DNA from: Janthinobacterium sp. 64
GTDB taxonomy: Bacteria; Pseudomonadota; Gammaproteobacteria; Burkholderiales; Burkholderiaceae_D
DNA: 64,000 bases
Reading direction: 5' to 3'
Assembly (NCBI RefSeq): GCF_002813325.1
Contig: NZ_PHUG01000001.1
Coordinates: forward strand, 3,534,001-3,598,000
The translations under genes were made by a program, and so were the position numbers. The stretch's first letter is position 1; every line of letters starts with the position of its first letter. This document shows positions 7,515 to 16,421 of the stretch, piece by piece. The notes beneath the pieces were generated by a model. The model was not told the DNA's origin and made no database searches. It saw only the letters and a list, made by a program, of their open reading frames with translations.

Positions 7515-9851
7515 TTACTTGCGTCCCCCCCGTGCCGGTGCGGCATGGCCGCCCTTGGCGGGCGGCTTGCTGCCACGGCCCATCGGCACGGCGGCCGGCT
7601 TGGCCTTCGTCTTGATGGTCGACAAGATCGACGGACGCACTTTCGATTCGACGGCTGTCGCCTTTGGCGCGGCGGCCGTGCCGCCCAGGGCGATGCGGTT
7701 CTTGCCCGGCGTGACCTTGAACTTGTCCGGCGTGCCGGCGCCATGCGTCTGGCGGCTGCGTTCGCCTGCGGCCAGGCCGCCCGACTCGGACGAGGTCCAG
7801 GCTGGGATCAAATGCTTGTCGCCATTGCCGATCAAGTCGCCACGGCCCATGTTGACCAGCGCTTCGCGCAAAATCGGCCAATTGGCCGGGTCCTGGTAGC
7901 GCAGGAAAGCCTTGTGCGTGCGGCGGATCTTGCCGCTGCGCGCCGTTTCCACCACTTCCGAGTCTGCCGTGACCTTGCGCAAAGGATTCTTGCGCGTGTG
8001 GTACATGGTCGTGGCCATGGCCATCGGCGTGGGCATGAAGGTTTGCACCTGGTCCAGCTTGAAATTGTTTTTCTTCAGCCACAGGGCCAGGTTCAGCATG
8101 TCCACATCCGTCGTGCCCGGATGGGCGGCGATGAAGTAGGGGATCAGGTATTGCTTCTTGCCCGCTTCCAGCGAGAAACGGTCGAACATTTCCTTGAACT
8201 CGTCATACGCGCCGATGCCGGGCTTCATCATCTTCGACAAAGTGCCCTCTTCCGTGTGCTCGGGCGCAATTTTCAAGAGGCCGCCGACGTGGTGCGTCAC
8301 CAGTTCCTTCACGTATTCGGGCGAACGCACGGCCAGGTCGTAGCGCAAGCCCGAGCTGATCAGCACTTTCTTGATGCCCGGAATGGCGCGCGCCTTGCGG
8401 TACAGCGAGATGAGCTTGCTGTGGTCCGTGCCCAGGTTGACGCAGATGGACGGGTACACGCAGGACAAGCGGCGGCACGACACTTCGATCTCTTTGTCCT
8501 TGCAAGCGAGGCGATACATATTCGCCGTCGGGCCACCCATATCGGAAATGGTGCCCGTAAAACCTTTGGTTTTATCGCGGATATGCTCGATTTCACGCAG
8601 GATCGACGGTTCCGAGCGGCTCTGGATGATGCGGCCTTCGTGTTCCGTGATCGAGCAGAAAGTACAGCCGCCGAAGCAGCCGCGCATGATGTTGACGGAA
8701 AAGCGGATCATTTCCCAAGCGGGAATATGCGCCTTGCCATAGCTCGGGTGCGGGGCGCGCGCGTAATTCATGTCGTACACGCCATCCATCTCATCCATGG
8801 CCAGCGGCAGCGGCGGCGGGTTGAGCCACACGTCGCGTTCGCCGTGCGCCTGCACCATGGCGCGCGCGTTGCCGGGATTCGATTCCAGGTGGAACACGCG
8901 CGAGGCGTGCGCATACATGACGGGGTCATCCTTGACGACGTCGTAGGCGGGCAGGCGCACGACCGTCTTGTCGTGCTTTTCCTTGGCCATGGCCAGGCGC
9001 TCTTCGCGGCTCATGATGCGGATCGGCTTGATGACTTCGGCTGATTTCGACGCATTTTCCGTGGCGCAGGCGGTCTTGTCTTCCTGCACCATCTCGTACG
9101 GGCTGTAGTGCGGATCGACCTTGCCGGGCACGTCGACGCGGGTGGAATTGTGCACGCCCCAGTCGTCGCCGGGCAGCCAGCCGGATGGCACCATGAAGGC
9201 CGTGCCGCGCAAGTCGCGGATATCCTTGATGTGTTCGCCGGCGGCCAGACGGTGCGTCAGGTCGACCAGCGCCCGCTCGGCATTGCCGAAGATCAGCAAA
9301 TCGGCCTTGGAATCGGGCAAGACGGAACGGCGGACCTTGTCCGACCAGTAATCGTAATGGGCGATGCGGCGCAGCGACGCTTCGATGCTGCCGATGACGA
9401 TGGGCACGTCGGGATACGCTTCGCGCGCGCGCTGGGCGTACACGGTGACGGCGCGGTCCGGGCGTTTATTCGGTTCCGCGTTCGCCGTGTAGGCGTCGTC
9501 GGAGCGGATCTTGCGGTCGGCCGTGTACTGGTTGACCATGGAATCCATGTTGCCGGCAGTAATGCCGTAGTACAAACGCGGCTTGCCGAGGATGCGGAAG
9601 GCGTCGGCCGACAGCCAGTCGGGCTGGCTGATGATGCCGACTCTGTAACCTTGCGCTTCAAGCAGACGGCCCACTAAAGCCATGCCGAAACTCGGATGGT
9701 CGATGTAGGCGTCGCCCGTGACGAGGATGACGTCGCACTGGTCCCAGCCCAGCGCGTCCATCTCGGCACGCGACATCGGCAGGAAAGGCGCCACGGCAGC
9801 GCGGGCAGACCGCTTGGGAACGGTCGCAAATAAATTGGTAGGGGAGCTCAT
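7515..9851 (-). CDS. ygiQ: YgiQ family radical SAM protein
   Basis: This 778-residue protein matches the YgiQ/UPF0313 family. An N-terminal domain ([20 protein letters not shown]) precedes a radical SAM core with the iron-sulfur motif [18 protein letters not shown] near residue 390 (CxxxCxxC), and [10 protein letters not shown] lies further along. The C-terminal 60 residues or so are a basic, Ala/Gly/Lys-rich tail ending in PARGGRK. The family cleaves S-adenosylmethionine through a 4Fe-4S cluster; the substrate is unknown. The ATG at 9851 fits the family start. The gene is monocistronic, with a strong terminator behind it. Confidence 0.9.
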   Translation of the reverse strand: MSSPTNLFATVPKRSARAAVAPFLPMSRAEMDALGWDQCDVILVTGDAYIDHPSFGMALVGRLLEAQGYRVGIISQPDWLSADAFRILGKPRLYYGITAGNMDSMVNQYTADRKIRSDDAYTANAEPNKRPDRAVTVYAQRAREAYPDVPIVIGSIEASLRRIAHYDYWSDKVRRSVLPDSKADLLIFGNAERALVDLTHRLAAGEHIKDIRDLRGTAFMVPSGWLPGDDWGVHNSTRVDVPGKVDPHYSPYEMVQEDKTACATENASKSAEVIKPIRIMSREERLAMAKEKHDKTVVRLPAYDVVKDDPVMYAHASRVFHLESNPGNARAMVQAHGERDVWLNPPPLPLAMDEMDGVYDMNYARAPHPSYGKAHIPAWEMIRFSVNIMRGCFGGCTFCSITEHEGRIIQSRSEPSILREIEHIRDKTKGFTGTISDMGGPTANMYRLACKDKEIEVSCRRLSCVYPSICVNLGTDHSKLISLYRKARAIPGIKKVLISSGLRYDLAVRSPEYVKELVTHHVGGLLKIAPEHTEEGTLSKMMKPGIGAYDEFKEMFDRFSLEAGKKQYLIPYFIAAHPGTTDVDMLNLALWLKKNNFKLDQVQTFMPTPMAMATTMYHTRKNPLRKVTADSEVVETARSGKIRRTHKAFLRYQDPANWPILREALVNMGRGDLIGNGDKHLIPAWTSSESGGLAAGERSRQTHGAGTPDKFKVTPGKNRIALGGTAAAPKATAVESKVRPSILSTIKTKAKPAAVPMGRGSKPPAKGGHAAPARGGRK

Positions 9852-9964
9852 AGGGTACGGATTGTACCGGAATTGGCCATTTCCAACCTGACGGCCTGCT
9901 TTTTACTGTTGGATTTCAGTACAAAAAACGTTTATTTTTCAACTACTTGGGAGAAACGGTCCCT

Positions 9965-9993
9965 TGGGGTCAGACCCGCCGGGTCTGACCCCA
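9965..9993. repeat. Perfect inverted repeat of the GGGGTCAGACCC type
   Basis: Two perfect 14-base arms (9965-9978 and 9980-9993) are separated by a single C. The GGGTCAGACCC core is a dispersed palindrome familiar from betaproteobacterial genomes, and it resembles the GGGTC.GAGTC elements flanking the RAYT gene at 60608-61315. It lies between the ygiQ promoter region and the DUF4404 stop codon. Confidence 0.75.
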
Positions 9994-10013
9994 GATGTTG
10001 CTTTAGGGTTAAA

Positions 10014-10292
10014 TTAAATACCCATATTAGCTAAAATCTCACCCAACTCCCGCAACGCCGGCTCCAGTTTCGGATGCTTGACGGCGAACTTGGCCGACAA
10101 TTCCTGGCTGCGCTCGGCCAGGCCATAGGTGGTCGACTCTTCGTCCTGTTCCTGCGCGGCGCGCTTTTCCAGCAGCAGCTGAATATCACCATTGAGCTTT
10201 TGCAGCAAACCATGCGTTTCTTCATCCACAGGATCGCCAGATGCGATGGTCGATTGCAGCTGTTGCAGCGATTCCTTGAGTTTGCTATCCAT
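10014..10292 (-). CDS. DUF4404 family protein
   Basis: This 92-residue, highly charged helical protein (MDSKLKESLQQLQSTIASG at the start, LEPALRELGEILANMGI at the end) matches the DUF4404 family in length and pattern. It has no signal peptide or membrane segment. It starts 12 bases after the VF530 gene ends, so the two are co-transcribed. Function is unknown. Confidence 0.8.
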   Translation of the reverse strand: MDSKLKESLQQLQSTIASGDPVDEETHGLLQKLNGDIQLLLEKRAAQEQDEESTTYGLAERSQELSAKFAVKHPKLEPALRELGEILANMGI

Positions 10293-10304
10293 ATCTTTTT
10301 CCTG

Positions 10305-10517
10305 TCAGTCAGTAAATTGCGTGTCCAGGAACAATTGTTCCACCTTGCTCCTGGCCCACGGGGTCTTGCGCAAAAACTTCAGGCTCGACTTGATGCTGGG
10401 ATCGCTGATGAAGCAATTGATATCGATGTGCTTGGCCAGGCCGTCCCAACCGTAGTGGGCGTGCAGGCGCGTCACGATACCTTCCAGGGTAATGCCATTC
10501 AAATCTTGCTGACTCAT
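10305..10517 (-). CDS. VF530 (DUF2132) family protein
   Basis: This 70-residue protein matches the VF530 family, a small helical fold whose biochemical role is not settled: [19 protein letters not shown], then [23 protein letters not shown] chose the ATG at 10517 because the family begins with a short MSxxDLNG-like segment; the longer frame to 10598 adds sequence without family character. It is the first gene of a two-gene unit with DUF4404. Confidence 0.85.
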   Translation of the reverse strand: MSQQDLNGITLEGIVTRLHAHYGWDGLAKHIDINCFISDPSIKSSLKFLRKTPWARSKVEQLFLDTQFTD

Positions 10518-10576
10518 ATACTCTTTCGACTGCCTACTTATTGACATCTTACTCAATTCTACGCCGCCGGCACAGA

Positions 10577-10612
10577 AAGCTTGCGTGCGCCAGGTCAACG
10601 CAACGCAAGCTT
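10577..10612 (-). terminator. Hairpin after the first M3 peptidase gene
   Basis: A 10-bp stem (AAGCTTGCGT at 10577-10586 with its complement at 10603-10612) around a 16-base loop lies 15 bases after the stop at 10627. The T-run is weak, so termination efficiency is uncertain. Confidence 0.45.
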
Positions 10613-10626
10613 CTGATGAGGACGTC

Positions 10627-12780
10627 TTACTTGGTGTTCAAACCGCGGCGCTCCAGCAGCGGTTCGACGGTGGCGTCGCGGCCGCGGAAGTCGCGGAACA
10701 GTTGCAGCGCATCGACGCTGCCGCCGCGCGACAGCAACTTGCTGCGGAACCAGTCGCCATTCTTGCGCGTCAGGCCGCCGTTTTCCTTGAACCAGTTGAC
10801 CGATTCCGCATCCAGTTTTTCCGACCACAGGTAGGCATAGTAGGCCGCCGAGTAGCCGCCCGAGAAGCTGTGCGAGAAGTAACTGGTGCGGTAGCGCGGC
10901 GGCACGGGCGCGTAATCGACACCGGCATCCTTCAACGATGCCGCTTCAAAGGCTAGCACGTCGGTCGGGATCTGGCTCGGCGCCAGCTGGTGCCAGCGCT
11001 GGTCCAGCAGGGCCGCCGACAGGTATTCCGTCGTCATGAAACCCTGGTTGAATTTCTTCGCCGCCGTGACCTTGTCGAGCAATTCCTGCGGCATGGCCGC
11101 GCCGCTCTGGTAGTGCTTGGCGTAGTTTTGCAGCACTTCCGGCCAGACGGCCCACATTTCATTGACTTGCGATGGATACTCGACGAAGTCGCTCGGCACG
11201 CTGGTGCCGGCAAAGCGCGGGTATTTCACGTTCGAAAACATGCCGTGCAGCGCATGGCCGAATTCGTGGAACATGGTCGTCACTTCATCGAACGTCAATA
11301 GCGTCGGCTGACCGGCCGGTGGCTTCGGAATATTCAACTGGTTGGCCACCACCGGATGCGTGCCCATCAGCATTGACTGCGACACGTATTCATTCATCCA
11401 CGCGCCGCCGTGCTTGTTGCCGCGCGCATAGAAGTCGGCAATGAACAGGGCCAGCGGCTTGCCATTGGCGTCCGTCACGTCGTAGACGCGCACGTCCGGG
11501 TTGTACACCGGCAAATCTTTACGCTCCTTGAAGCTGATGCCATACAACTTGTTGGCGGCAAAGAACACGCCGTTGTTCAACACGCTGTTGAGTTCCAGAT
11601 ACGGTTTCAGCTCGTTTTCATCGAAGTTGAAACGTTGCTTGCGCAGCTTGTCCGTGTAGATGGCCCAGTCGGCCGCTGCCACCTGGAAACCACCTTTTTC
11701 CGCATCGACCACTTGCTGCAGGTCGGCCGCTTCGCGGCGCGCATTCGCGACGGCTGGTTTCGCCAATTCCGACAGCAAAGTGTTGACGGCCGTGGTCGTC
11801 TTGGCCGTCTGGTCTTCCAGCGAGTATGCGGCGTAGTTGGCGTAACCGAGCAGGGTGGCCCGCTCGGCGCGCAGTTTCGCCAGCTTCAAGACGATGGCGC
11901 GGTTGTCGAACTCGCCACCCTGGCTGCCCCGGTTCAAGGAGGCATCCATCAAACGCTGGCGCGTCTTGCGATCCGTCAATACGGCCAGCGGCGGCTGGCC
12001 GCTGGTATTCACCAGAGCAATGACGAACTTGCCCGTCAAGCCGCGTTCCTTGGCGGCAGCAGCAGCCGTATCGATATCGCTGTCCGTCATGCCGGCCAGC
12101 TCAAGACGCGTGTCGACGACGATGCTTTTGGCATTCGTTTCCTTCAGCACGTTTTGCGCGAAGGCCGTTTCCAGGCCCGCCTGCTCGGCGTTGTAGGCTT
12201 TCAGTTTTTCCTTGTCCGCATCGGACAGCTTGGCGCCAGCGCGCACGAAATCCGTGTGATAACGTTCCAGCAAGCGCAGGGATTCGGCATCGAGGCCCAG
12301 CTTGTCGCGCTTGGCGTACAGGGTGTCGATGCGGGTAAACAATTTCGGATTCAGGGTGATGGCGTCGCCATGCGCGGCCAGTTTCGGCGACACGTCCACT
12401 TCCACCGCTTCGAGCACGCTGTTCGTGTTGGTCGACGTCATGTTGCTGAAGATGCTCTGTACCCGGTGCAGCAGCTGTCCCGTGCGCTCGAGGGCCACGA
12501 TGGTGTTCTCGAACGTGGGCGCCTGGCGGTTGCTGGCAATCGCGTTGACTTCGGCCAACTGGCGTTTCATGCCTTCGGCAAACGCCGGCGCGTAATGCGC
12601 GTCCTTGATCAGGCCGAACTGCGGCATCTGGAATGGCAGCGGGCTCACTTTCAACAGGGGGTTCTGGGCGCTGACGGCAGTGGCGGGCGCGGATTTTGCG
12701 GTGGCGGCAGCCATGGCGGATGGGGCGGCGTGGGCCAGCATGACGCTGGCGGCGATGACGAGCAGTTGTGGACGGATCAT
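10627..12780 (-). CDS. M3 family oligopeptidase (Dcp-like), copy 1
   Basis: This 717-residue zinc metallopeptidase of the thimet-oligopeptidase family has a signal peptide ([24 protein letters not shown]). The catalytic motif [13 protein letters not shown] lies near residue 505, with the downstream segments [12 protein letters not shown] and [22 protein letters not shown] typical of dipeptidyl carboxypeptidases. It should trim oligopeptides in the periplasm. The ATG at 12780 gives a proper signal peptide; the longer frame to 12870 is upstream non-coding sequence. It is a close paralogue of the next gene, and even their 5-prime leaders resemble each other. Confidence 0.9.
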   Translation of the reverse strand: MIRPQLLVIAASVMLAHAAPSAMAAATAKSAPATAVSAQNPLLKVSPLPFQMPQFGLIKDAHYAPAFAEGMKRQLAEVNAIASNRQAPTFENTIVALERTGQLLHRVQSIFSNMTSTNTNSVLEAVEVDVSPKLAAHGDAITLNPKLFTRIDTLYAKRDKLGLDAESLRLLERYHTDFVRAGAKLSDADKEKLKAYNAEQAGLETAFAQNVLKETNAKSIVVDTRLELAGMTDSDIDTAAAAAKERGLTGKFVIALVNTSGQPPLAVLTDRKTRQRLMDASLNRGSQGGEFDNRAIVLKLAKLRAERATLLGYANYAAYSLEDQTAKTTTAVNTLLSELAKPAVANARREAADLQQVVDAEKGGFQVAAADWAIYTDKLRKQRFNFDENELKPYLELNSVLNNGVFFAANKLYGISFKERKDLPVYNPDVRVYDVTDANGKPLALFIADFYARGNKHGGAWMNEYVSQSMLMGTHPVVANQLNIPKPPAGQPTLLTFDEVTTMFHEFGHALHGMFSNVKYPRFAGTSVPSDFVEYPSQVNEMWAVWPEVLQNYAKHYQSGAAMPQELLDKVTAAKKFNQGFMTTEYLSAALLDQRWHQLAPSQIPTDVLAFEAASLKDAGVDYAPVPPRYRTSYFSHSFSGGYSAAYYAYLWSEKLDAESVNWFKENGGLTRKNGDWFRSKLLSRGGSVDALQLFRDFRGRDATVEPLLERRGLNTK

Positions 12781-12938
12781 GACATCTTTCAGGAAGCGCG
12801 GGAAGAACCGCGATCGGTCGCGGGCCAGTGGCAGATCATAGCAGCCTGTCACACAGGCGTCATCCAACATGGGCGATCCTGTGGTGCATCACGCCAAATG
12901 CATGGTTTACCACGGCATACAATCAACATCGCCAAATA

Positions 12939-12970
12939 AAAATGGCTGCCAATCGCTTGGCAGCCATTTT
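12939..12970. terminator. Symmetric terminator after the second M3 peptidase gene
   Basis: The 14-bp stem AAAATGGCTGCCAA/TTGGCAGCCATTTT (12939-12952, 12957-12970) has a four-base loop and T-rich 3-prime ends on both strands. It follows the stop at 13005 and insulates it from the leader of the paralogue to the left. Confidence 0.85.
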
Positions 12971-13004
12971 CATGCACCCGGCTTTGACGCCGGAATCAGA
13001 CGAT

Positions 13005-15140
13005 TTACTTGCCGTTCAGGCCACGGCGTTGCAGCAGCGGCTCGATCTTCGCATCGCGGCCGCGGAAGTTGCGATAGATGTCGAGCGCATCGGCGCTGCC
13101 GCCGCGCGACAGCAGTTTATTGCGGAACCAGTCGCCGTTCTTGCGCGTCAGGCCGCCGTTTTCCTTGAACCACTCGACCGTGTCGGCATCGAGCTTTTCC
13201 GACCACAGATAGGCGTAGTAGCCGGCCGAATAGCCACCCGCGAACGCGTGCGAGAAATACGTGGTGCGGTAGCGCGGCGGCGCCGGGGCGAAATCGACGC
13301 CGGCCTCCGCCAAGGCGGTTTTTTCAAACGCCAGCACGTCGGTCGGGATCTGTGCCGGGGTCAGCTGGTGCCAGCGCTGGTCCAGCAGGGCCGATGCCAG
13401 GTATTCCGTGGTCTTGTAGCCCTGGTTGAAATTGTCGGCCGCCGTCACTTTCGCCAGCAGTTCGGCCGGGATAGCCGCGCCCGTCTGATAGTGCCTGGCG
13501 TAGTTTTGCAGCACTTCCGGCCACAGCGCCCACATTTCATTGACTTGCGACGGGTATTCGACGAAGTCGCGCGGCACGCTGGTGCCGGCAAAGCGCGGGT
13601 ATTTCACGTTCGAGAACATGCCGTGCAGCGCATGGCCGAATTCGTGGAACATGGTGTTGACTTCATCAAACGTCATCAGGGTCGGCTGGCCCGCTTCCGG
13701 CTTTGGAATGTTGAGGTTATTCGCAATCACCGGCTTGCGGTTCAGCAAGGTCGACTGGCCCACGTAGGCATTCGCCCAGGCGCCGCCGCGCTTGTTGCTG
13801 CGCGCGTAAGGGTCGAGCGTAAAGATGGCCAGCTGCGTGCCGTCTTCATTGAAGACGTCGTACACCAGCATGTCGGCCGTGTAGACGGGCAAGTCGGTGC
13901 GCTGCTTGAAGGTGAGGCCGTACAATTTACCGGCGGCAAAGAACACGCCACGGGTCAGCACGCTGTGCATTTCAAAGTACGGTTTCAATTGCGTTTCATC
14001 GAAGTTGTAGCGTTCGGCGCGCACCTTGTCGCTATAGAAGGCCCAGTCGGCGGCGCCCACCTTGAAGCCGCCTTTGCCTGCATCGATGACCTTCTGGATA
14101 TCGTCCGCTTCACGCCGGGCATTGACGACGGCCGGCTTCGCCAATTCGCCCAACAGGGCGTTCACGGCGGTAGTGTCGTGCGCCGTCTGGTCTTCCAGCG
14201 AATACGCCGCGTAGTTCGGGTAGCCCATCAGCGCGGCACGTTCGGCGCGCAGTTTCGCCAGTTCCAGCACTTCGGCGGTATTGTCGAACTCGCCGCCACG
14301 GCTGCCGCGCGCTTGCGAAGCGGCCATGATGCGTTCGCGCACAGCGCGGTTGGTCAGCAGCGACAGCGGCGCCTGGCCCGTCGTGTTGACGAGGGCGATC
14401 ACGTATTTGCCATCGAGGCCGCGCTTCTTGGCCAGGCCGGCGGCCACTTCGATGGCGGCCGGCGACAGGCCGTCGAGCTCTTCGCGCGTATCGACGACGA
14501 CGGCCGAGGCGTTCAATTCCTTCAGCACATTTTGCGCGAACTTGGTCGACAGAGCGGCCAGTTGGCCGTTGTAGGCGCGCAGCTTTTGCTTGTCCGCCGC
14601 CGACAGCTTGGCGCCCGCGCGTACGAAGTCCGTGTGATAGCGTTCCAGCAGGCGTTTCGATTCAGCATCGAGGCCCAGCTTGTCGCGCTTGGCGTACAGG
14701 CTGTCGATGCGCTTGAACAATTTGTCGTTGAGCATGACCGCGTCGCTGTGGGCGGCCATTTTCGGCGCCAGTTCGCGTTCCAGGCCCTGGATCGTCTCAT
14801 TCGTATTCGAGCCGGACATCACGGAAAACACGGTGCGCACGCGGCTCAGCAGCTGGCCCGAGCGTTCCATGGCGACGATGGTGTTGTCGAACGTGGCTGG
14901 CTTCGTGTTATTCGCAATCGTATTGATTTCCGCCAGGTTGGCGGCCATGCCTGCCGTAAAGGCCGGAGCGTAGTCGGCGTCCTGCACCTTGTCGAATGGC
15001 GGATAGTGGAAGGGCAAGCTGCTCGCTTGCGCAAACGGGTTCGAAGCGGGCAGCGCTGCGGCCGCGGTAGCGGCAAAAGCGGCGGCGGCTGGTGCCAGCA
15101 TCAGGCTGGCGGCGATGACGAGCATAGTTGGACGGGTCAT
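13005..15140 (-). CDS. M3 family oligopeptidase (Dcp-like), copy 2
   Basis: This 711-residue paralogue of the preceding entry has the same layout: signal peptide (MTRPTMLVIAASLMLAPAAA), the zinc motif [13 protein letters not shown] near residue 498, and the C-terminal [20 protein letters not shown]. The ATG at 15140 was chosen for the signal peptide and because it matches copy 1. The pair probably arose by tandem duplication, since roughly 100 bases of the leaders also align (shared TCGCGGGCCAG and CAGCCTG-CACAC stretches). Differences in the middle may set different peptide preferences. Confidence 0.9.
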   Translation of the reverse strand: MTRPTMLVIAASLMLAPAAAAFAATAAAALPASNPFAQASSLPFHYPPFDKVQDADYAPAFTAGMAANLAEINTIANNTKPATFDNTIVAMERSGQLLSRVRTVFSVMSGSNTNETIQGLERELAPKMAAHSDAVMLNDKLFKRIDSLYAKRDKLGLDAESKRLLERYHTDFVRAGAKLSAADKQKLRAYNGQLAALSTKFAQNVLKELNASAVVVDTREELDGLSPAAIEVAAGLAKKRGLDGKYVIALVNTTGQAPLSLLTNRAVRERIMAASQARGSRGGEFDNTAEVLELAKLRAERAALMGYPNYAAYSLEDQTAHDTTAVNALLGELAKPAVVNARREADDIQKVIDAGKGGFKVGAADWAFYSDKVRAERYNFDETQLKPYFEMHSVLTRGVFFAAGKLYGLTFKQRTDLPVYTADMLVYDVFNEDGTQLAIFTLDPYARSNKRGGAWANAYVGQSTLLNRKPVIANNLNIPKPEAGQPTLMTFDEVNTMFHEFGHALHGMFSNVKYPRFAGTSVPRDFVEYPSQVNEMWALWPEVLQNYARHYQTGAAIPAELLAKVTAADNFNQGYKTTEYLASALLDQRWHQLTPAQIPTDVLAFEKTALAEAGVDFAPAPPRYRTTYFSHAFAGGYSAGYYAYLWSEKLDADTVEWFKENGGLTRKNGDWFRNKLLSRGGSADALDIYRNFRGRDAKIEPLLQRRGLNGK

Positions 15141-15294
15141 GTCTTCTTTCAAGAAACGCAAGAGAGCCGCGATTGTGTCGCGGGCCAGCCTGAAATAATA
15201 ACAGCCTGACACACTTGCGTCACCAGCAACGACTGACCTTAGCGGGTGACCGGGTAATGAATGGTTTTCATGCGTCCGGCACCACAATGACGAT

Positions 15295-15522
15295 TCAATA
15301 ATGCGGCGGACGCTCGTTGACCAGTCCGCCATTCGCCTGCTGCGCCCCGTCGCGCACGTGTTCGCCCAGCTTGTGCAGCATCGCTTCGAGCTGGTCGATG
15401 CGCTTGCCCTGCTGGTACACCATCTGGTTCAGCGACTCGACCAGGTCTTCCTGCTGCGCCAGCTTGATTTCGATATCGACGAAACGTACTTCCATCTGTT
15501 CTGCATTGTCCATGGTGCTCAC
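15295..15522 (-). CDS. slyX: SlyX family protein
   Basis: This small coiled-coil protein of about 75 residues carries the SlyX pattern VRFVDIEIKLAQQEDLVES followed by LNQMVYQQGKRIDQLEAML and ends in RPPHY, as SlyX proteins do. Its biochemical role is unknown. The GTG at 15522 is preferred because GGAG lies five bases upstream; the ATG at 15513 would leave 14 bases. The gene stands alone between the M3 peptidase and the toxin-antitoxin pair. Confidence 0.85.
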   Translation of the reverse strand: MSTMDNAEQMEVRFVDIEIKLAQQEDLVESLNQMVYQQGKRIDQLEAMLHKLGEHVRDGAQQANGGLVNERPPHY

Positions 15523-15674
15523 GGTGACTCCTGACTGAAAGCGGCATTCTACCGCCGTCACGGCGTGAGCCAGCACAAACCTCGTCCATTCCCCATCGGC
15601 CAGGCGGCGATTTCTGCCTATTCTTCCCTTATGGCTGAATCAAATCGCTTGACGAATGAGAACAAACGATTACA

Positions 15675-16061
15675 ATGGACGTATCCACTTTGCCTGACCT
15701 GATCGACACGCGCAAGACGGCTGAATACCGGCGCTGGGAAGACTCGCTGCACGACGTGGCGGCCGCCGCCATCGATGCGCGCATCAAGCATTTGCAGCAC
15801 GCTAAAAAGGGCGACTGGCGGCCGGTGGGTGAAGGCGTGTGCGAGCTGCGTTTTTTACAGACAGGACCGGGCTGGCGCGTGTATTTTCACGAAACGAATC
15901 TGGGCACCCTGATCTTGCTGCTGTTGGGTGGCGACAAATCGAGCCAGCAACGCGATATCAAGCACGCGCAAGCAATTCTGAAAACATTGAAGGCCCAACA
16001 AGCGGCCATCCGGAAGCAAAAAGCAGCGGCAGGCCCATCGACAGGAGCACGAAAAAAATGA
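15675..16061 (+). CDS. RelE/ParE-superfamily toxin (HigB/Gp49-like)
   Basis: This 128-residue protein has the Gp49-like addiction toxin pattern: TAEYRRWEDSLHD near the start, then ARIKHLQHAKKGDWRPVGEGVCELRF, WRVYFHETNLGTLILLLLGG and KSSQQRDIKHAQAI. Toxins of this type cleave mRNA on the ribosome. The C-terminus is a lysine/glutamine-rich extension longer than usual. The stop codon overlaps the start of the antitoxin gene (ATGA at 16058-16061), the toxin-first order of HigBA-type modules. Confidence 0.85.
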   Translation: MDVSTLPDLIDTRKTAEYRRWEDSLHDVAAAAIDARIKHLQHAKKGDWRPVGEGVCELRFLQTGPGWRVYFHETNLGTLILLLLGGDKSSQQRDIKHAQAILKTLKAQQAAIRKQKAAAGPSTGARKK

Positions 16062-16414
16062 ACGACCATACTGACGCTGACGGCTTTGACCTCGACGATC
16101 TGGAAGCATTAGGCCTGAGCAAATTTGATCCAACGCAACATCTGACCAGCAAGGCCGCCGTGGCCGCCTATATGAGCGAAATCGTCGCCACCGGCAACGC
16201 CGAATTGTTCCAGTCGGCCATGAACGACGTGGTGCGTGCCTATGGCATGGGCAAGGTGGCGGCGCGGGCCGACATCACGCGTGAAGGCGCCTATAAAGCC
16301 TTGCGCGAAGGCAGCAAGCCACGCTTCGAAACCATTTTGAAGATGCTCGATGCGCTGGGCATGCAGCTGGCCATCGTGCCGAAAACCACGCCCGACGGTG
16401 CCGTGGAAGCGTAA
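16058..16414 (+). CDS. Addiction-module antidote protein (HigA-like, HTH)
   Basis: This 118-residue protein belongs to the COG3636-type antitoxins: an N-terminal segment (LSKFDPTQHLTSKAAVAAYM), then a Cro/C1-type helix-turn-helix in GMGKVAARADITREGAYKALREGSKPRFETILKMLDALGMQL. It should neutralise the adjacent toxin and repress the operon. A longer frame reaches back to 15839, but the start overlapping the toxin stop is the family start and allows translational coupling. Confidence 0.88.
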   Translation: MNDHTDADGFDLDDLEALGLSKFDPTQHLTSKAAVAAYMSEIVATGNAELFQSAMNDVVRAYGMGKVAARADITREGAYKALREGSKPRFETILKMLDALGMQLAIVPKTTPDGAVEA

Positions 16415-16421
16415 ACGCCGC

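Noticed and set aside
11410..15209. Long plus-strand frames opposite both M3 peptidase genes
   Set aside because: Both resemble each other only because the genes beneath are paralogues; the composition is that of antisense shadows.
15839..16057. Earlier start for the antitoxin gene
   Set aside because: The extension is out-of-frame toxin sequence; the ATG at 16058 overlapping the toxin stop is the family start.
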